Notes: generated by a model from the sequence alone, not told the origin. A stretch of DNA of 64,000 bases from CAYVQZ01 sp964453435 (GCA_964453435.1 CAYVQZ010000007.1:38399-102398), one strand, 5' to 3'. Shown: positions 52,297 to 61,435, numbered from the stretch's first letter. Made by a program: numbers and translations.

Positions 52297-53127
52297 TCAG
52301 TACGCCTCCGCAACGGCGGGGACCTTCTCCCTCGGAATCAACGCAATCGAGTATTTTGGACAGGCCGCGCGGCACACGCCGCACCCGAAGCATCTCGAAT
52401 AATTCACCATTACTCTTTTATCGGTTCTCGAGTAGACGAGCGCTCCAAATTGGCATCGCGGAGAACACCGGGGATATCCGGCACATCCATCGCACTTGCT
52501 TGCATCGATTGAAGCAAGAAAATGTCCCTTTCGAACGATGTTTTTCAGGCCATAGTTGATCCGGGTTCGCATGGCCATGCAATACGGAAGCTCACAGTTG
52601 CACACGACCATCGGAACCGGGAGAGGGGTCCAGTAGATGCCCGCCACGAGCCCTTCTTCGTGAAACGCCTGCTGCTGTCGCTTGGCTTCGCTCTTCGAGA
52701 CAACTTTCTGCTGTTCCCAAGGGCGGTTCTTCCGAGCTGTTTCGGAAACAGGATAGAGCCACAGACACGTGAGCCGGTCAACAGCCCCGAAGTACTTGCG
52801 ACAATAACACGGAACATAGAGGAGCGTGTCGCCTTCCGAGAGGTCGATAATCCTTTTCACTTCTTCAACAGTGACGATCTGACCTCCATGCCGAGTTTCG
52901 ACAAGGGCATCCAGTTGTTCGAGGTTTTCACGATCATCGGTGTCCGGAATAAGCGAGTCGAAACTGGCGGCCATCCCGATTTCGAGATCCATCTTTTCGT
53001 TTCCGCCGAAGATATCGATCATGCCGGAGGCTACCACATGTTGAAGCGTCCTTGCTTTTTCCGAGAAGTTCTCCGGGTTGAGATACCACTTTGCGCCATG
53101 TCCGTATTGCGCGCAGAAATTACACAT
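52297..53127 (-). CDS. Iron-sulfur protein with N-terminal MCNFC motif and C-terminal ferredoxin motifs
   Basis: A 276-residue protein. It starts MCNFCAQYGHGAKWYLNPENF. The middle has a Cys-rich segment (YVPCYCRKYFG) and CNCELPYCMAMRT. The C-terminus has CDGCAGYPRCSPRC and CFGCGVCRAACP, at least one full 4Fe-4S site. No enzyme family is recognised. It could be a reductase subunit. It is followed by the small ferredoxin gene, so a two-protein electron-transfer unit is likely. The start at 53127 drops a poorly coding extension to 53244. Confidence 0.75.
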   Translation of the reverse strand: MCNFCAQYGHGAKWYLNPENFSEKARTLQHVVASGMIDIFGGNEKMDLEIGMAASFDSLIPDTDDRENLEQLDALVETRHGGQIVTVEEVKRIIDLSEGDTLLYVPCYCRKYFGAVDRLTCLWLYPVSETARKNRPWEQQKVVSKSEAKRQQQAFHEEGLVAGIYWTPLPVPMVVCNCELPYCMAMRTRINYGLKNIVRKGHFLASIDASKCDGCAGYPRCSPRCQFGALVYSRTDKRVMVNYSRCFGCGVCRAACPKYSIALIPREKVPAVAEAY

Positions 53128-54084
53128 TTCCGTTTCCGTTCTATCCGGTGTCCCTAAGAAAGCCAATCTTTGGGCGACCGGCCTGAGAATATGCCTGCTG
53201 GTCAACTTTGGCAATACGAGAACCGAGAGAAGACGTATCGGCAAACCTGGGCAGCTGTTGTCGGTCTGTATCCCCGCCTGCGTGTGTCTCCAGTGGGTTT
53301 GGAAGGCTCACGAAAGGCTTCGGATTCCGTGAGCGGATATGGCGCGGCCGGAATCGAGCATATATCCAACAGATCGGCGGCATCGCGCTCGCCAGACGCA
53401 TCCGGGCAGGCATGAACAATCCTTTGTCGAGTCCTCAACGGCTAAATTTCCTGAAATCATTCTATTGACCTTGTCCGGCAAAGTCAAGACGTCGCCAGAG
53501 CAGAAAAGTGGACCACACATCGATTCCGTTGCAAGGACCCATACTCCTTGAGCAAGATGGGCTATGTCATTGCCGTGCCGGATTCAATCGAGAAACGGGA
53601 CCGGCCTATATTTCCCATGGTTCGGGAATCCGTGACCGGGGAAACAGTGAGTTTGTCCGATAATTCCACTGGGTGGCCTTCTGCGCAGGGGGACGGTGAA
53701 TCCACGACGCTTCGGTCCGCAATTCTTGGGACAAGTCCCCTCCGCCAACATATCGGACAGTCTTCATAGTCACCCTGAACCCGAGTTTTGGCAGAAAATG
53801 GAATTATCGGACAGGTTCACGGCTTTTTCGCCATCTTTTCGAACACTAGAAGCAATCGATGGATGGATTCCCTTATACCCCGCGCCAGCTGTCCGGGCCG
53901 AGCAGGCTCATGCCGTCACTTGGTTCCGCGACAAATCGCTGTTCCTTCAATTTTCTTTGTCCGTTTTTTGGGGAACTCCGGATAATCCGCTTGCAAAACC
54001 CATGGACTCAACGTGAGAGACTATGGTATAAATTTATAGTCGAATCCGGGTTTTTCAGATTATGTATTGTGTGGACGCCCATAG
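53128..54084. repeat. Long gap with a GATTATCGGACAG-family repeat
   Basis: At 53751-53815, TATCGGACAG is followed by GGCAGAAAATGGAATTATCG and ACAGG, matching 8770 and 16647 in word order. TTGTCCGATAATTCC near 53655 is an inverted piece of the same family. No gene is supported in nearly 1 kb. Confidence 0.55.
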
Positions 54085-54202
54085 AGACTGTCCCACGATT
54101 GCCCAGTGAAGGGGACTGTCCCAGATTTACGGGCACGAAGTGCCGTAGAATCGGGACTGTCCCCGAAGCGGATAAACTTCACCATGAATCGTGGGACACT
54201 CT
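54085..54202. mobile_element. MITE-like element with terminal inverted repeats
   Basis: 118 bases. The ends AGACTGTCCCACGATT (54085-54100) and the inverse of AGAGTGTCCCACGATT (54187-54202) match at 15 of 16 positions. The body is the main repeat (54111-54164). CCATAG stands directly before (54079-54084) and after (54203-54208), as a target duplication would. No transposase is encoded, so it would move only with help from elsewhere. The duplication could be chance. Confidence 0.6.
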
Positions 54203-54268
54203 CCATAGGGAACATCGGGACATTTCCACGCGTAAATCGGGTCTTGTGAAACTGCAAGGTGAACACGG

Positions 54269-55393
54269 GTGCAAAGGCGGCACGATATCGATTGGCTTCG
54301 CGTGCTGGCCGTTCTGCTGCTGGTCCCATATCACAGCGCGGTGATTTTCGCGCGGCCGTACGTCTCTTATATAAAAGTCGAGCCGAACGCCGGGCTGGAG
54401 GCGTTTGCCTATTTCCTGAATCAGTGGCATATGGCATTGCTTTTCCTTGTCTCCGGCGTGGCCACATGGTTCTCGCTCGGTTCCCGGACGTGGCGGCAAT
54501 ACCTCAAGGAGCGGGTCAGCCGGCTCATCGTCCCGCTTGTCTTCGGCACGCTGGCAATCGTCCCGATACAGGTCTACTTTCAGCGCCTGTATTATGGGGA
54601 TTTTTCCGGCTCGTTCATTCGGTTCTATCCCCGCATATTCGATGGCATCTATCCCCACGGGAACTTCACGTGGGGTCAGTTGTGGTTTCTCGCTTATCTT
54701 TTCGTCTTCTCCTTGCTCGGCCTGCCTCTGTTTCTTTGCATCGGGCCGGTCAGACCCAGACGAGCCGTCGAGCGGGCCGCCGCTTTCTGCGAGAAACCCG
54801 GCGCGTTGTTTCTGGCCGCGATTCCGCTCATGGCGGCGCAGGCGATCCTGCGTGCGAAATGGCCGGGCTTCCAGAATCTGTACAACGACTGGGCAAATTT
54901 CGCCTTCTATTTCACGGTGTTCGTCTATGGTTACCTCCTTTGTTCCGATGAAAGGTTTGGCCGAGCAATAGACAGGAATTGGCGCATTTCTCTGGTCTTG
55001 GGAATCGGCGCCATGTCTGTCATCCTGGCGCTGCGCCAAACCGGCTCGGCGCCCGCTCCCGATTATTCGCCGGCATGGGTTCTCTATATGCTTCTCCATG
55101 GCTTCGGCTCCTGGTGCTGGCTGGTCGCGCTTCTCGGCCTTGGCAGGAAATACCTAATGTTCACCAACAGAGTTCTCGATTACGCAACCGGGGCCGTGCT
55201 GCCGTTCTACGTGATTCATCACGCCGTCATTGTCGTCATCGGTTATTATGTGGTCAGATGGAATGCGGGAACCATGGTGAAATTCACGATTATCACCATC
55301 GCATCGCTGGTTCTTGCTACAATCCTGTATGATGTATTGATACGGCGAACGAACGTGACCCGCTTTCTGTTCGGAATGAAACCGCGCCGATAG
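54269..55393 (+). CDS. Acyltransferase family 3 membrane protein
   Basis: A 374-residue protein with about ten membrane helices. It opens RHDIDWLRVLAVLLLVPYHSAVIF, holding the conserved catalytic His of the acyltransferase-3 (OpgC/NodX) family, and has HMALLFLVSGVATWF and LPFYVIHHAVIVVIGYY. These enzymes acylate sugars of glycans or lipids at the membrane. The GTG start is 66 bases beyond a MITE-like repeat, so the repeat lies in its promoter zone. Encoded before a serine hydrolase, with 111 bases between. Confidence 0.88.
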   Translation: MQRRHDIDWLRVLAVLLLVPYHSAVIFARPYVSYIKVEPNAGLEAFAYFLNQWHMALLFLVSGVATWFSLGSRTWRQYLKERVSRLIVPLVFGTLAIVPIQVYFQRLYYGDFSGSFIRFYPRIFDGIYPHGNFTWGQLWFLAYLFVFSLLGLPLFLCIGPVRPRRAVERAAAFCEKPGALFLAAIPLMAAQAILRAKWPGFQNLYNDWANFAFYFTVFVYGYLLCSDERFGRAIDRNWRISLVLGIGAMSVILALRQTGSAPAPDYSPAWVLYMLLHGFGSWCWLVALLGLGRKYLMFTNRVLDYATGAVLPFYVIHHAVIVVIGYYVVRWNAGTMVKFTIITIASLVLATILYDVLIRRTNVTRFLFGMKPRR

Positions 55394-55504
55394 CGGCTGA
55401 GGAACGGAGGCGAATGGCTTGGCGTGCGCCTCCCGGAATGCATGGAGCATCGACGCCCCAACAGGAACGTATGACGGCGAGAAAATACCAGCCGGAGGAT
55501 TGGT

Positions 55505-56647
55505 ATGGCCCATGTCGAGATTCGCGGGTACTGCGATAAACGGTTTATCGGAGTGAGGGATGCGTTGGCGAAGAACTTCGAGGGCGGCCTCGAGGTGGGA
55601 GCTTCATTCGCCGCGACGATTGACGGCGAGTTCGTCGTCGATATCTGGGCGGGCTATGCAGACGCCGCTCGCTCGCGTCCGTGGGAGCGCGACACGATAG
55701 TGAACGTCTACTCGACCACAAAGGTGATGACCGCGCTGTGCATGCACATGCTGGTCGACCGCGGACAACTCGACCTCGACGCGCCGGTGGCGAGCTATTG
55801 GCCGGAATTCGCCCAGGCCGGCAAGGAGAAGCTGCCGGTGCGATACCTGCTGAGCCATCAGTCGGGCCTTTCGGGATGGGTCGAGCCGATTACGGTGGAG
55901 ACCATGTATGACTGGGACCGCAGCGTCGCGCTGCTTGCCGAACAGGCGCCTCTCTGGGAGCCGGGAACGGCCAGCGGCTACCACTCCTACACGTTCGGCC
56001 ATCTCTTAAGCGAGGTCCTCCGCCGCATTACGGGCAAGAGCCTCGGAACGTTTTTCCGCGAGGAAGCGGCCGGGCCGCTCGGGGCGGATTTTCATATCGG
56101 CTTTGGCGAAGAGCTCGACGCGCGGGTCGCCGAACTGGTCCCGCCAGAAGAGCCCGAGCCGCCGGAGTCGCCCGAATACCCGAACTCGAAACTCGGGAAG
56201 GCGATGGCGAATTCCGCAACTCCCGTCGAGGCCACGAGAACCCGCGCCTGGCGGGCCGCCGAGATTCCCGCCGCGAACGGCCACGGCAATGCCCGGTCGG
56301 TCGCGCGCGTGGCCGCGACGCTGGCATGCGGCGGCGAGCTTGACGGCATCCGTTTGCTCTCGATGCCCACAATCGAAAGGTCAATCGAGGAACAGTGCTA
56401 CGGCAGGGACCTCGTGCTCGACCAGCCCATACGCTGGGGGCTCGGATGGGGACTCAAGAGCAAAGAGATGCCGCTCGGCCCGAACGAGCGCGAGTTCTAC
56501 TGGGGCGGACGCGGCGGGTCCGCCGTGGTGATAGACCTCGATGCAAGAATGAGCTTCGCCTATGTCATGAACAGGATGACCTCCGCTTCGCTCGGCGACG
56601 CCCGCGTCGTCGGCCCGGCAATGGCGTTGCTCATGGCGATGATGTGA
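55505..56647 (+). CDS. Beta-lactamase-fold serine hydrolase (class C type, EstB-like)
   Basis: A 380-residue protein without a signal peptide. The nucleophile motif S-x-x-K is STTK in VYSTTKVMTAL. The second motif is YHSY in SGYHSYTFG. WGGRGGSAVVID replaces the usual KTG/HxG. It resembles cytosolic esterases and carboxypeptidase-like relatives, not a resistance enzyme. A Glu-Pro-rich insert lies near residues 216-232. The substrate is unknown. Confidence 0.87.
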   Translation: MAHVEIRGYCDKRFIGVRDALAKNFEGGLEVGASFAATIDGEFVVDIWAGYADAARSRPWERDTIVNVYSTTKVMTALCMHMLVDRGQLDLDAPVASYWPEFAQAGKEKLPVRYLLSHQSGLSGWVEPITVETMYDWDRSVALLAEQAPLWEPGTASGYHSYTFGHLLSEVLRRITGKSLGTFFREEAAGPLGADFHIGFGEELDARVAELVPPEEPEPPESPEYPNSKLGKAMANSATPVEATRTRAWRAAEIPAANGHGNARSVARVAATLACGGELDGIRLLSMPTIERSIEEQCYGRDLVLDQPIRWGLGWGLKSKEMPLGPNEREFYWGGRGGSAVVIDLDARMSFAYVMNRMTSASLGDARVVGPAMALLMAMM

Positions 56648-56770
56648 CAAGCGGTGCCTCGGCATTCAACCAGAGGTCGCTTCGGGAACTGTCCCTGTTC
56701 TACGAATCCCAAAAAAACGGGGGACTCCGTAAATAGTGACAGTGAATTTGTCCCACGATTTCCAAGCGCA

Positions 56771-56900
56771 GGGGACTGTCCCCGATTTACGGGCACGAAG
56801 TGCCGTAGAATCGGGACTGTCCCCGAAGCGACCCGCTTTCCTTCGCTAAGCAGAGCGAAGTCCCGCGCGTTCGCGGGATAGATTGGCGGACTGCCCCCGA
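56771..56900. repeat. Composite dispersed repeat, second full copy
   Basis: 56771-56824 is the main unit (GGGGACTGTCCCCGATTTAC through TCGGGACTGTCCCC). CGCTTTCCTTCGC follows as spacer. 56861-56900 is the tail unit (TCCCGCGCGTTCGCGGGATAG). Order and spacing match 17371-17497. 56913-56950 adds a piece of the GATTATCGGACAG family. Confidence 0.85.
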
Positions 56901-57038
56901 AGCGCAGGACACGGAATTATCGGATGGACTCACAGCCCCCTTCGCTCGTCACATTTTCACCCTTGATATTACGAAAGACGTGGCATGAAAATAACGATAG
57001 GAATTCATCATTGCAGTGAGACGTGAGGAGAACTGGAT

Positions 57039-57725
57039 ATGATGCAGAAGTTGAAAAATATTCCGGTGGATTATGACGTTGACGCGATGCTCGAGCATCT
57101 GCGCCTGGGGAAGGGGAGCAGACACGCACCGGAATTCGAGGAGTTGCTCGAGCGGGCAAAACAAATCGTCAACCCGAAAGCGCTGTACACACTCTCATAC
57201 ATCGAGAACAGGGACGGTGATTCGGTTCAGTTCGGCGGCGCGGCATTTTCCAGCCGCGTTCTCAGCCTCAACCTCGAGCAAGTCGAAAGAGTGTTCCCGT
57301 ATATCGCGACATGCGGTTCAGAGCTGGACAGCATCGATACGGATTCGGACATGTTGAAACAATTCTGGCTTGACGAGATCAAGGCGAAAGCGCTTCTCGC
57401 CGCAATTCAATATCTATATACTCATATAGACGAGCATCACAGGCCCGGAAACCTCTCGACCATGAATCCGGGCTCGAGCGCGGCGGATGTGTGGCCGCTC
57501 GAGCAGCAACGAGAACTGTTCTCAATCTTCGGGGATGTCGAGGCACAGATCGGGGTGCGGCTGACCGACTCCTGCCTCATGGTTCCCAACAAGACCGTCT
57601 CGGGAATTTTCTTTCCGACGGAGACGAGCTTCGAAAGCTGCCAGCTCTGCCCGAGAGAAGTATGCAACGGCCGACGGGCGCCATACAATCCGGAACTGAC
57701 AAGAAAATATGAAGAAAAGAAATGA
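57039..57725 (+). CDS. Stand-alone vitamin B12-dependent methionine synthase activation domain protein
   Basis: A 228-residue protein like the C-terminal activation domain of MetH. The diagnostic part is MVPNKTVSGIFFPTETSFESC, followed by QLCPREVCNGRRAPYNP, a C-x2-C-x4-C set. In MetH this domain binds S-adenosylmethionine and helps reduce cob(II)alamin. Free versions are found beside corrinoid enzymes in anaerobes, but no corrinoid gene is near here. GAGGAG precedes the start by 8 bases. Confidence 0.85.
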   Translation: MMQKLKNIPVDYDVDAMLEHLRLGKGSRHAPEFEELLERAKQIVNPKALYTLSYIENRDGDSVQFGGAAFSSRVLSLNLEQVERVFPYIATCGSELDSIDTDSDMLKQFWLDEIKAKALLAAIQYLYTHIDEHHRPGNLSTMNPGSSAADVWPLEQQRELFSIFGDVEAQIGVRLTDSCLMVPNKTVSGIFFPTETSFESCQLCPREVCNGRRAPYNPELTRKYEEKK

Positions 57726-57800
57726 GGCGACGACCTCGCCTGCGTCTGACAGTTCAGCCCTGTCGTTTATGATATCCTCCAGCGCTCAGTCGAATACCGG

Positions 57801-58259
57801 CTATGAGCCGAGTTCCGATGTGCAGTTCGGACAACGAACCGCCTTGATTGGGATCGAGGAATAACAGAACTGGCATTCCTTCGTCGTCGGCGCAGGCGGT
57901 GGCGCTTCTTCCAGACGTCTGAGCTTATTGATGGCCTTGATCAGGAGGAATACGGCAAACGCGACAATGAGAAAGCTGATGACCGAGTTGAGGAAGACGC
58001 CGTAATTAATTGTCACCGCGCCTGCCGCCTGCGCTTGCGCCAGGGTGAGGTACGGCGCGGGCTCGGCTCCCTGTTTCAGGACGACGAAGAAATCGGAGAA
58101 ATCGACTCCGCCCATGAGCAATCCGATCGGCGGCATGAGCACGTCGGAAACGAGACTCTTCACAATGGTCCCGAACGCTCCGCCGACAATGATACCGACA
58201 GCCATGTCAACGACATTGCCGCGCATCGCGAACTCTTTGAATTCTTTCACCACGCCCAT
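57801..58259 (-). CDS. mscL: Large-conductance mechanosensitive channel with zinc-ribbon tail
   Basis: A 152-residue MscL. It starts with the amphipathic KEFKEFAMRGNVVDMAVGIIVGGAFGTIVKSLV helix pair region and has the second helix NSVISFLIVAFAVFLLIK. The channel opens under membrane tension to release solutes. After LRRLEEAPPPAPTT the tail reads CQFCYSSIPIKAVRCPNC, a two-CxxC zinc-ribbon in place of the plain helical bundle. Tails like this occur in several phyla. Confidence 0.96.
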   Translation of the reverse strand: MGVVKEFKEFAMRGNVVDMAVGIIVGGAFGTIVKSLVSDVLMPPIGLLMGGVDFSDFFVVLKQGAEPAPYLTLAQAQAAGAVTINYGVFLNSVISFLIVAFAVFLLIKAINKLRRLEEAPPPAPTTKECQFCYSSIPIKAVRCPNCTSELGS

Positions 58260-58354
58260 CTGTGCGCCTTGCCTTTCCGCAACCTTCTGGTTGCCTCGGA
58301 GAGACAGACATGCCCGCGTTTGCCCTGTGCCGCAAAGGAAACGGAATCAATCAA

Positions 58355-58384
58355 ATCATATTAGAGTGAACAGGCGACCGTCAA
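58355..58384 (-). promoter_or_regulatory. Sigma-70-like promoter for mscL
   Basis: On the minus strand, TTGACG, 18 bases, TATGAT, about 95 bases before the mscL start. Confidence 0.55.
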
Positions 58385-58477
58385 GCGTTTTAATTTACCC
58401 GGGAACGGCGGCGGACCGCCCCGGAAGCCCGTTTCGCCGCATTATCGGGCCGCTCCACGACCGCCGGCCAAACTGTT

Positions 58478-58505
58478 TTGGAATTCGAGCGATATGGTGT
58501 ATACT
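58478..58505 (+). promoter_or_regulatory. Possible promoter for the transketolase operon
   Basis: TTGGAA, 16 bases, TATACT, about 260 bases before the start at 58766. The palindrome at 58608 would then lie in the transcribed leader. Confidence 0.4.
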
Positions 58506-58607
58506 TTGGTAGGAAAAGGCGTTGCCCGGACCGCAGCCTCTATGGTGTAATTCGCATTGATGAAGACGCGGGGAGAACAGAGAGTGCGTCTCACGATTGC
58601 TGATACG

Positions 58608-58650
58608 GGTTATTTGGGGACACCATGCGGCATGGTGTCCCCAAATAACC
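58608..58650. repeat. Perfect 43-base palindrome in the transketolase leader
   Basis: Two 21-base arms (58608-58628 and 58630-58650) are exact complements around one central G. Each arm contains GGTTATTTGGGGACACCATG or its inverse. TCTCACGATTGC just before it matches the flank of the main repeat family. There is no T-run, so it is not a standard terminator. Confidence 0.9.
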
Positions 58651-58765
58651 TTCGCTGGCATCTCGGACAAATGTACAATCGTTAGACAAATCCACAACAC
58701 CCCCATGCTGAGTTTTCGCGGGCCAACGCGTAATCGCGGCACAGGTTTAGGGAAGGAGACGGCGT

Positions 58766-59626
58766 ATGCCATTAACAAAAGGGGAGAGACAGAACCTATA
58801 TGCGCAAGCCAAACAACTCCGAAAAGATATCGTTGACGTGACCAGTTGGGCGGGCGGCGCCCATATCGGCGGAGGGTTGAGCGTCATTGATATCCTGACC
58901 ATCCTTTATTTCAAGTATCTTAATATCAACCCGCAGGACCCGTGCTGGGACGACAGGGACCGCCTCGTCCTGAGCAAGGGTCATGCCGCGGTCGCATACG
59001 TGCCCGTACTGGCGCGGCGCGGATTCTTTGACGTCGAGGAAATGAAAACATTCAACAAGTTCAAGAGCCCGTTCGGGATGCACCCCGATTCGTGCAAGGT
59101 GTGCGGATGCGACGCCTCGACCGGCTCCCTGGGACATGGCCTGTCCATGGCCGTGGGAATGGCCCTCGGCGGCCGGGTGCTCGGCAAAAAACTGAAGGTC
59201 TATTGCGTGCTGGGCGACGGCGAGTGCAATGAGGGAACCGTGTGGGAAGGCTTTATGGCTGCCGCCCAATATAAGCTGACGAACCTGATAACCATCATCG
59301 ATCGGAACCGGCTGATGATCGACGGGCCGACCGAAGAGGTCATGGGAATCGAGCCGCTCGCGGACAAGCTCAAGGCTTTTCGAATGGACGTGGTGAGCGT
59401 GAATGGGCACGACATGGACGCCCTTTCCGACGCGATAGACAAAGCCCTTGGCGCCACGGAACAACCCGTTGCCATCATTGCCAACACCGTGAAGGGAAAA
59501 GGCATCTCATTCATGGAAGACCAGGTTCCCTGGCATTACGGGTCGGTGGACGCCGAGATGAAAGAAAAGGCCCATTCCTCGATCGAGAACATGTATGAGG
59601 CAATTCTAAAAGGAGTGCAGGCATGA
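58766..59626 (+). CDS. Transketolase, N-terminal subunit
   Basis: A 286-residue protein equal to the thiamine diphosphate-binding half of transketolase. GGAHIGGGLSVIDILTILYF, KGHAAVAYVPVL, GSLGHGLSMAVGMALG and the cofactor motif GDGECNEGTVWEGFMAA...NLITIIDRN are present. With the next gene it forms a two-subunit enzyme that moves two-carbon units between sugar phosphates. AAGGAG precedes the start. The stop overlaps the next start. Confidence 0.95.
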   Translation: MPLTKGERQNLYAQAKQLRKDIVDVTSWAGGAHIGGGLSVIDILTILYFKYLNINPQDPCWDDRDRLVLSKGHAAVAYVPVLARRGFFDVEEMKTFNKFKSPFGMHPDSCKVCGCDASTGSLGHGLSMAVGMALGGRVLGKKLKVYCVLGDGECNEGTVWEGFMAAAQYKLTNLITIIDRNRLMIDGPTEEVMGIEPLADKLKAFRMDVVSVNGHDMDALSDAIDKALGATEQPVAIIANTVKGKGISFMEDQVPWHYGSVDAEMKEKAHSSIENMYEAILKGVQA

Positions 59627-60639
59627 GCGAAGGAACCGGAACAACTTGGACATGCTACGATGCCAGTACCATGACGGCGCGGGAGATATATGGCCGCGTT
59701 CTGGCGGAGATGAGCAAAACGAACGACAAGATAGTGGGTCTCTCGGCGGACCTGGCCAAGTCGACGGCCATCGCGCTCTTCGAAAAAGAACAACCGAATC
59801 ACTTCTTTAACCTTGGCATAGCTGAACAGAACATGATGGGCGTGGCGGCCGGAATGGCGAAGATGGGCCTGATTCCGTTTGCAAGCACGTTTGCCGTTTT
59901 CGCCAGCATGAGGGCCGCCGAGCAAGTGCGAACGGACATCTGTTACCAGAACCTGCCGGTGAAAATCATTGCCACCCACGGCGGAATAAGCTTCGGGGCA
60001 GCCGGCACGACCCATCACTGCACCGAAGATATCGCCATCATGAGAAGCTTCGCCAACATGACGGTCATCGTGCCCGCCGACGGCACGGAAACGGCAAACG
60101 CCGTGCGCGCCTGCGTGGATGTGCCCGGGCCGGTGTATATTCGAATCGGCCGCGGGTTCGAGCCCCCGTACTACGAGAGCGAACATTACGGCTTTCAGAT
60201 CGGGAAAGCCCAGACGGTGCGGGACGGAAGCGACTTGACCATCATCACCTGCGGCGTGGGTGTGCTCCAGTCCGCCGAGGCCGCCCGAACGCTGCACGAG
60301 GCCGACGGCCTCTCGGTCAGGGTCATCAACATGCACACCATCAAACCACTCGACAGGGAAGCAGTAATGAAGGCGGTCACCGACACCCGGCGGATTATCA
60401 CGGTCGAGGAGCACAACACCCTCGGCGGCCTGGGAAGCGCGGTCGCCGACGTCATCGCCGAGAGCGGAAAGGGATGCGCGTTCCGCAAACTGGGGCTTCC
60501 CGACATTTACAGCGAGGTGGGATATCCGGAAGACCTCTACGCCTATTACAAGCTGGATGCGAACGGAATCATCGACACAATCCGCGAAGTGATGCAGATC
60601 GAGTTCGAAGAGGACGAAGACTGGGAAGACGAGGTATGA
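59623..60639 (+). CDS. Transketolase, C-terminal subunit
   Basis: A 338-residue protein equal to the pyrimidine and C-terminal domains. It has FNLGIAEQNMMGVAAGMAKMG (catalytic Glu region), HGGISFGAAGTTHHCTEDIAIMR and a Rossmann-like end (NMHTIKPLDREAV, EEHNTLGGLGSAVADVIAE). The start codon overlaps the previous stop (ATGA), which suggests tight coupling. Split transketolases occur in archaea and many anaerobes. Confidence 0.95.
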   Translation: MSEGTGTTWTCYDASTMTAREIYGRVLAEMSKTNDKIVGLSADLAKSTAIALFEKEQPNHFFNLGIAEQNMMGVAAGMAKMGLIPFASTFAVFASMRAAEQVRTDICYQNLPVKIIATHGGISFGAAGTTHHCTEDIAIMRSFANMTVIVPADGTETANAVRACVDVPGPVYIRIGRGFEPPYYESEHYGFQIGKAQTVRDGSDLTIITCGVGVLQSAEAARTLHEADGLSVRVINMHTIKPLDREAVMKAVTDTRRIITVEEHNTLGGLGSAVADVIAESGKGCAFRKLGLPDIYSEVGYPEDLYAYYKLDANGIIDTIREVMQIEFEEDEDWEDEV

Positions 60640-60640
60640 G

Positions 60641-61435
60641 ATGGGAGCATCCGAACAAGATATCATGACAGCCAAGCTCTTTTTCAGAGCGGCTTTTCCG
60701 GTGATGAAGGTCCCCTTGAACAATGACCCGAAGATGAAGAAACTCTTCGAAAGCGAGAGGGCGAAAATACAGTTTTCCGCCAATAACAACGGAGCGGGGA
60801 AGCTTGGATGTTATTTGACTTTCGACAACGGCGAGTTCGAGGCGACCGAAGGATTCTGCGAGAACCCCGATATCACAATGCATTTCTCGTCCGTGCAAAA
60901 GATGAACACGATGCTCACTGGAGGAACCGCCCTCCCGAAGATCAAGGGATTCAGGCATTTCAAGCTGCTACTCAAGTTCTTGAAACTCATGATGAGCCTG
61001 AAACTGATGATGCCCACGGCACGCCCGAAGGACGAACTCAAGCAGTACCTCAAGGTGAAGATGTCCCTCTACATGATTACCACGGCATTGAGCGCCTTCA
61101 ACAAGCTCGGCGACAGCCGCATGAAGGAGTGGACGAGCAAGCAACCGGACAGGGTCTACCAGTTTACCGTCGAGCCGTACGACGAGGAAAACGGCATCGC
61201 CGCGTACTTGCGCGTCAAAGCCGGCAAGACGAAGGCAGGCCGCGGCGTCTACAAACGGCGCAGGCCCTTCGTCCATTTCCGCTTCAACGGCGTCGACGGC
61301 GCCATGAAGGTGCTGCTGAAGGAAGTCGAATTCGTTGAGGCCGTCGAGAAGAACTGCGTATCAATCGACGGCTCCCCCGAATACGCCTCGCAACTCAACG
61401 ACCTCATGGCTGTCCTTCAGGGAATGATGACCTGA
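60641..61435 (+). CDS. SCP2-like (sterol carrier fold) protein
   Basis: A 264-residue protein. The N-terminal part is like an SCP2 domain: KIQFSANNNGAGKLGCYLTFDNGEFEATEG, then NPDITMHFSSVQKMNTMLTGG. The later part (PYDEENGIAAYLRVKAGKTKAG, RRPFVHFRFNGVDGAMKVLL) is not recognised. SCP2 domains bind lipids or acyl chains. It starts 1 base after the transketolase stop, so it is in that operon for an unknown reason. It carries no signal peptide. Confidence 0.65.
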   Translation: MGASEQDIMTAKLFFRAAFPVMKVPLNNDPKMKKLFESERAKIQFSANNNGAGKLGCYLTFDNGEFEATEGFCENPDITMHFSSVQKMNTMLTGGTALPKIKGFRHFKLLLKFLKLMMSLKLMMPTARPKDELKQYLKVKMSLYMITTALSAFNKLGDSRMKEWTSKQPDRVYQFTVEPYDEENGIAAYLRVKAGKTKAGRGVYKRRRPFVHFRFNGVDGAMKVLLKEVEFVEAVEKNCVSIDGSPEYASQLNDLMAVLQGMMT

